This document shows positions 6,464 through 9,326 of a stretch of DNA of 9,326 bases, one piece after another. A model generated the notes under the pieces. The model worked only from the letters and a program-made list of their open reading frames with translations. It was not told where the DNA came from and did no database searches. The position numbers and the translations under genes are program-made. Origin of the DNA: an uncultured Opitutia bacterium (GTDB lineage: Bacteria > Verrucomicrobiota > Verrucomicrobiia > Opitutales > UBA953); the NCBI GenBank assembly GCA_903929325.1, contig CAIYUD010000061.1, positions 1 to 9,326 on the forward strand, given 5' to 3'. Positions within the stretch are counted from its first letter, which is position 1. Each line of letters starts with the position of its first letter.

Positions 6464-6890
6464 CGACACCCGCGATATCGAAAAAGCCCTCCGCGAACTC
6501 CGTCCGCGTGCCTTAAGCCCTGCCCTCAAGGCATCGATTGCCCGTGGTATGGCTGAAGCTAACCAAGCAAAGCGTAACACCATTATTCCTTTTTTAGCGT
6601 GGACGACCCCGTTTGCCGCCGCCGCTGCGGTGGCTTGGATGGTGCTTTCCCCAAGCGACACGACGTCACTCCACGTTTTACCCGGCCTTCGCTTAGTCCG
6701 TGCTGAACAAACCCCAACGGAAATCGCTTTGCTAGAACCGGTCAAACTCGACGATGGGACATTTGCTCGGCCCATGCGCATGCGCTGGTCCAACGCAGCC
6801 CAGTACCGCGATGTGCAGGCAGGCGCAGAGCTTATTCGTTACGCCCCGCACGACGAAATTATCGGCTTAGTGCCCATCGAAACTTACTAA
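6456..6890 (+). CDS. Putative membrane-bound anti-sigma factor (single transmembrane span)
   Basis: A 144-residue protein whose ATG lies inside the sigma-factor stop (8-nt overlap). Residues 1-40 form a charged, helical N-terminus ('EKALRELRPRALSPALKASIARGM'-like, written here in pieces: EKALRELRP, LSPALKASIARG). A hydrophobic span of Ala/Val/Pro-rich residues follows at about 43-64, then an approximately 80-residue domain after the membrane. This layout (short cytosolic sigma-binding region, one membrane helix, periplasmic sensor domain) is that of many anti-sigma factors. It has no cysteine or HxxxCxxC motif, so it is not a zinc-binding anti-sigma (ZAS/ChrR/RsrA) protein. Role as anti-sigma rests on position and topology; I do not recognise a named domain. 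The periplasmic part ends 'GLVPIETY' and has no obvious catalytic motif. Confidence 0.8.
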   Translation: MTDDTRDIEKALRELRPRALSPALKASIARGMAEANQAKRNTIIPFLAWTTPFAAAAAVAWMVLSPSDTTSLHVLPGLRLVRAEQTPTEIALLEPVKLDDGTFARPMRMRWSNAAQYRDVQAGAELIRYAPHDEIIGLVPIETY

Positions 6891-6944
6891 CCGTAAACAA
6901 AAAACTTTCTAAGCAACGCTCTCTTATAAACCTACCCATTCTTT

Positions 6945-8081
6945 ATGAACTCGATCCGCAACATCCCCCTACATGTCTTACTGTTAGCAGGCATGATTGT
7001 TTCCGCTGAGACGCCAACGTCGGAAAAATCTGCTAAGCCTGAAGTTAAAGCGACATCGCCTGCCAACCCTGAGGCGAAGTTACAGGCTTACTCCGGCGTT
7101 AATGTCACGTCCATGTACTCACGTTTTCGTGAACAAGAGTTAAAGACCGACATCCCTGAAGGGATTGGAGTCATTGTCGGCTTTGTAGACCCTGAAGGCC
7201 CTGCAGCAAACAAGCTTCAAGAGAAAGACGTACTCACACGTTTAGATGATCAAATGTTGGTCAACTCCGAGCAGTTCCGGGCACTCATTTCGACCCATAA
7301 ACCCGGAGACACCGTTAAGCTCGTCCGCGTACGCGGCGACGAGGTTGATACTGTCGATGTTACTTTAGGTGGGCGGCCAGTTGCTGCCCCGCGCGCCCAA
7401 GCTCGAACTGCAATAGGCAGCGGCGCTAATAATCCTGCAAGTCCTGGCCCCATAACCCTCGGTAACGGGGTGCGTATCCTTGTGAACGGTCAGGAAATTG
7501 ACCCAGGTCAGATGATTGCGGGCGGCACCGTTCGCCTGGATCCTAATTCAACGGGTGGTGGACGGGTAGTCATTGTTGGACCCAATTCGGCGAATATTCC
7601 TGATGAAGTACGCCAAGCGCTTGAAGATATGCGCAAGCGCGGCTTGCCCGTTCCTCCCGACGTGGCCGGCAACGCTGTCGATGATCCTAATGCTGCGTCG
7701 CCAAGCGCAGGCACGACGCAAACAAGGATTGTCCGAAGTTTTAGTTTCGGTGCTGGCCCATCTGGGGCAACCAGCACTTCGTCATCGATGTTCTCTGACG
7801 ACGAAGGATCTGTCAGTGTTCGTTCTGAAAACGGAAAAAAATTCGCTACCGTTAAAGACGCTACCGGAAAGGTGCTGTTCGATGGCGAGATTACCACGCC
7901 TGAGCAACTGAAGGCACAGGCCGACTCTATTAAGTCCCGGATTGCTTTAGCTGATGGCAAGAGCGTGGTTATTCCTCCTGCACCTGGTTCGACACAAGAC
8001 CCAGCTGTTGGAGCGCCTGCGACAAGTTCCAAGCCTGCTCCCAAGAAGAAGCCAAAGCGCGATCCGCTCGAAGGGGCTTAA
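6945..8081 (+). CDS. Exported PDZ-domain protein with low-complexity linker, no protease domain
   Basis: A 378-residue protein that probably enters the periplasm: residues 1-21 look like a signal peptide (hydrophobic 'LHVLLLAGMIVSA', cleavage likely near AETP). A PDZ domain covers about 70-143, with 'GIGVIVGFVDPEGPAANK' (73-90), 'LQEKDVLTRLDDQML' (91-105) and 'KPGDTVKLVRVRGD' (119-132), as in HtrA/DegS-type PDZ domains, but there is no serine-protease domain. A Gly/Ala/Ser/Pro-rich region follows. Near 290-345 comes a short conserved-looking module with 'FATVKDATGKVLFDGEITTPEQ', a pattern I remember from PDZ proteins beside sigma factors in Planctomycetes/Verrucomicrobia. The basic C-terminus has 'KKKPKRDP'. 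It lies 54 nt after the putative anti-sigma gene with no terminator between and no clear Shine-Dalgarno, so it is probably the third gene of the sigma operon and a candidate sensor or regulator of the anti-sigma factor (inference). Confidence 0.85.
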   Translation: MNSIRNIPLHVLLLAGMIVSAETPTSEKSAKPEVKATSPANPEAKLQAYSGVNVTSMYSRFREQELKTDIPEGIGVIVGFVDPEGPAANKLQEKDVLTRLDDQMLVNSEQFRALISTHKPGDTVKLVRVRGDEVDTVDVTLGGRPVAAPRAQARTAIGSGANNPASPGPITLGNGVRILVNGQEIDPGQMIAGGTVRLDPNSTGGGRVVIVGPNSANIPDEVRQALEDMRKRGLPVPPDVAGNAVDDPNAASPSAGTTQTRIVRSFSFGAGPSGATSTSSSMFSDDEGSVSVRSENGKKFATVKDATGKVLFDGEITTPEQLKAQADSIKSRIALADGKSVVIPPAPGSTQDPAVGAPATSSKPAPKKKPKRDPLEGA

Positions 8082-8100
8082 GTTTATTTCGATTCATCAG

Positions 8101-8140
8101 GCGCCCTCGAAGTCTCTTTGAGGGCGCTTTTGCTTTTTAC
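8101..8140 (+). terminator. Rho-independent terminator of the sigma/anti-sigma/PDZ operon
   Basis: GCGCCCTC (8101-8108) pairs with GAGGGCGC (8120-8127). The stem can extend to 11 bp through a G-T and two A-T pairs, leaving a GTCTC loop. T-rich sequence follows (TTTT at 8128-8131, then GCTTTTT). It lies 20 nt after the PDZ gene stop. Confidence 0.92.
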
Positions 8141-8161
8141 ACATCCGTAGCAGGCATGATT

Positions 8162-8187
8162 TAAGAAAATAAGAGTCTTGAGACTCT
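8162..8187 (-). terminator. Possible minus-strand terminator (AT-rich palindrome plus T-rich run)
   Basis: AGAGTCT-TG-AGACTCT (8172-8187) is a near-perfect palindrome. Read on the minus strand it gives a 6-bp stem with a TCAA loop followed by TATTTTCTT, which would terminate transcripts coming from the fucosidase gene. The stem is short and only moderately GC-rich, so confidence is limited; it might only be part of the neighbouring repeat-like structured region. Confidence 0.5.
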
Positions 8188-8205
8188 CAATTCACTGCTC
8201 ATGTT

Positions 8206-8287
8206 GCAGCCATGGCGGTCGCAAGGCTGCCTATATTGCGGCCTAAAGCCGGAATATGGCGACTCGGGATTTAGGGGCCCAGTCGCC
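8206..8287. other. Hairpin-rich spacer: possible structured RNA or interspersed repeat
   Basis: Three consecutive inverted repeats fill this stretch. A: GCAGCC (8206-8211) with GGCTGC (8225-8230). B: 8229-8260, in which GCC/GGC, ATATT/AATAT and CGGC/GCCG pair around a CTAAA loop with one bulge and one G-G mismatch. C: GGCGACT (8258-8264) with AGTCGCC (8281-8287), plus GGG/CCC inside. A and B share two bases and B and C share three, so neighbouring stems compete at their edges. On the minus strand the order C-B-A is followed by the terminator-like palindrome at 8172-8187. It is unexplained by the flanking genes. It could be a 3'-UTR structure, a small RNA or a dispersed repeat. Confidence 0.45.
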
Positions 8288-8304
8288 ACCCTTCCTTTAA
8301 TGAC

Positions 8305-9326
8305 TCAGCGCTTCTCAAGTTGGATGAGGCGCACGTTGGCGGCGCCTTCACCCACAATTTTTTCGCAAGTAACTTTAAGGGTCGTGCTTTCCGTCAATTC
8401 AATTTGGCCAGCGTCCACGCGTTTAAATTTTGCCCAACCACCCGTGGATGGAACAGAAACCTTGAGGATCTTCTTTCCGCCAAAGTTCAGGGTGAGTGTA
8501 TTGCCTGCGCCGGGGTTAGCGACTTCGAGGGCTACTTGGTAGGTGCCTTTCGGCGCACTAAAGTTCCAAGTCGCGCTGGCACTCTCATTCGTCCAGCCGC
8601 CGATATTCATTTTTTCTTCATCTTTACTTTCAGTCATCAGTCCGTTGGTCAGCGCCGCATCCTCAGGCAGAAGAGAGACTTTGCCGTCTTTTGCTTTGAT
8701 TGGCTTTCCAGCCCCTGTCTGTACGCCGTCGCTGCCTTCGCGTGCTTTGGCGGGACCATCCAAGGTTAGCTTCACGACGGAAGCGTGGCGGTTCGGCATT
8801 TCGCTGGGAAGAGCGACGACGATACCCTCGCGATCGATTTGGATAACCGGCTGCAGCGTTGAGCGATCGAGGAACTTTGCAGCGACAGGTTTGTTATCCA
8901 AAGGAAGCACAATACGTCCGTTCGCAGGGCGCTCAAAGACAATGAGGTAAAGGTCGTTCCCGCGTTGCGTGATTCGGCCCCAGCTGAATGGCTTCGTGAA
9001 AGGTCCGCCTTGTGTTTGCTTAATAGCTTCACCGTTGACGTTCATCCATTTGCCAATTTCCGCTAGACGTACGAGTGATTCGGCGGGGATTTCGCCTTGG
9101 CCAGTTGGGCCAACGTTCAACAAGTAGTTGCCACCTTTGGATGCACAGTCTGCGAGATTCTGGATGAGCTTGGTGGCGGTCTTCCAGTTTTGGTCAACGG
9201 CGACATAACCCCACGTGTCATTCATTGTCATGCATGACTCCCAGTAGACGCCTTTCGGGAATCCGTTGGCAGGGATATTTTGTTCAGGTGTACCATAGTC
9301 ACCCACGCCTTTATTGCCTGAATAGC
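8305..9326 (-). CDS. GH29 alpha-L-fucosidase, C-terminal part (5' end outside window)
   Basis: A minus-strand reading frame enters from the right edge and ends at TGA 8307-8305, giving about 340 residues with no start in the window. The first visible part has 'DYGTPEQNIP', 'WESCMTMNDTWGY', then 'LIQNLADCASKGGNYLLNVGPTGQGEIP' in pieces (LADCASKGGNYLLNVGPT), which are hallmark GH29 blocks from the C-terminal half of the catalytic (beta/alpha)8 barrel. These enzymes hydrolyse alpha-L-fucosides from fucoidan or glycans and are usually exported; a signal peptide would lie outside the window. After the barrel comes a beta-sandwich-like region, then a final roughly 115-residue stretch ('GTYQVALEVANPGAGNTLTL', 'VPSTGGWAKF') whose pattern resembles CBM6/CBM35-type carbohydrate-binding modules. 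The gene is convergent with the PDZ operon and is not obviously related to it. The catalytic nucleophile region is not in view. Confidence 0.93.
   Translation of the reverse strand, partial: YSGNKGVGDYGTPEQNIPANGFPKGVYWESCMTMNDTWGYVAVDQNWKTATKLIQNLADCASKGGNYLLNVGPTGQGEIPAESLVRLAEIGKWMNVNGEAIKQTQGGPFTKPFSWGRITQRGNDLYLIVFERPANGRIVLPLDNKPVAAKFLDRSTLQPVIQIDREGIVVALPSEMPNRHASVVKLTLDGPAKAREGSDGVQTGAGKPIKAKDGKVSLLPEDAALTNGLMTESKDEEKMNIGGWTNESASATWNFSAPKGTYQVALEVANPGAGNTLTLNFGGKKILKVSVPSTGGWAKFKRVDAGQIELTESTTLKVTCEKIVGEGAANVRLIQLEKR

Noticed and set aside
6891..6944. Possible separate promoter before the PDZ gene (TATAAA at 6925-6930)
   Set aside because: No acceptable -35 at the right distance, and no terminator after the preceding gene; read-through in one operon is simpler.
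7508..8044. Minus-strand open frame opposite the PDZ gene
   Set aside because: Low-complexity antisense of the Gly/Ser/Ala-rich linker; no start signal or domain.
8201..8542. Plus-strand frame starting in the spacer (MLQPWRSQGC...)
   Set aside because: It begins in the hairpin-rich spacer and then runs antisense through the fucosidase gene, with no ribosome binding site. More likely a by-product of the repeat-like DNA than a gene.
8320..8769. Long plus-strand open frames opposite the fucosidase gene
   Set aside because: The minus strand encodes clear GH29 motifs; the plus-strand translations have no recognisable domain and are antisense shadows.

Overview
The window looks like chromosomal DNA of a Gram-negative bacterium, most likely a marine member of Verrucomicrobiota (Opitutae/Puniceicoccales type). 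This placement is inferred from three things: moderate G+C with few Shine-Dalgarno sites, an ECF sigma / small membrane protein / PDZ protein trio, and a GH29 fucosidase nearby. No marker gene in the window fixes the taxonomy. There are no tRNA, rRNA, CRISPR or insertion sequences, and the window is densely coding.

Layout. From 5859 down to the left edge, seven genes run on the minus strand and look like one operon: acyl-lipid desaturase, FAD-dependent oxidoreductase (COG2907 type), TrmO-type tRNA methyltransferase, DUF1365 protein, CFA-synthase-like SAM-dependent methyltransferase, a small DUF1475-like membrane protein, and a DUF2062 protein cut by the window edge. Most junctions overlap or nearly touch (ATGA, GTGA, an 8-nt overlap, a 12-nt gap, a 1-nt gap). 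The exception is an 83-84 nt gap before the DUF1365 gene that holds two inverted repeats. From 5960 a plus-strand operon diverges: ECF sigma factor, an overlapping single-membrane-span protein that is the likely anti-sigma factor, and an exported PDZ-domain protein. It ends at a strong intrinsic terminator (8101-8140). A roughly 160-nt hairpin-rich spacer follows, then the 3' part of a convergent GH29 alpha-L-fucosidase gene running off the right edge.

How the genes may work together. The set desaturase + FAD oxidoreductase + DUF1365 + CFA-like methylase resembles the membrane fatty-acid modification clusters that in alphaproteobacteria belong to the RpoE-ChrR (singlet-oxygen) regulon and make methylated, cyclopropane or furan fatty acids. 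Here the cluster carries its own desaturase and lies head-to-head with an ECF sigma factor whose apparent partner is a membrane-spanning protein, not a zinc-binding ChrR. My working model is an envelope-stress-controlled lipid remodelling module: the desaturase places a double bond in a membrane acyl chain, the methylase adds a one-carbon unit there, and the FAD enzyme oxidises the product further, with the sigma/anti-sigma/PDZ trio as sensor. The enzyme families are clear from the sequence. The product and the regulatory link are inference.
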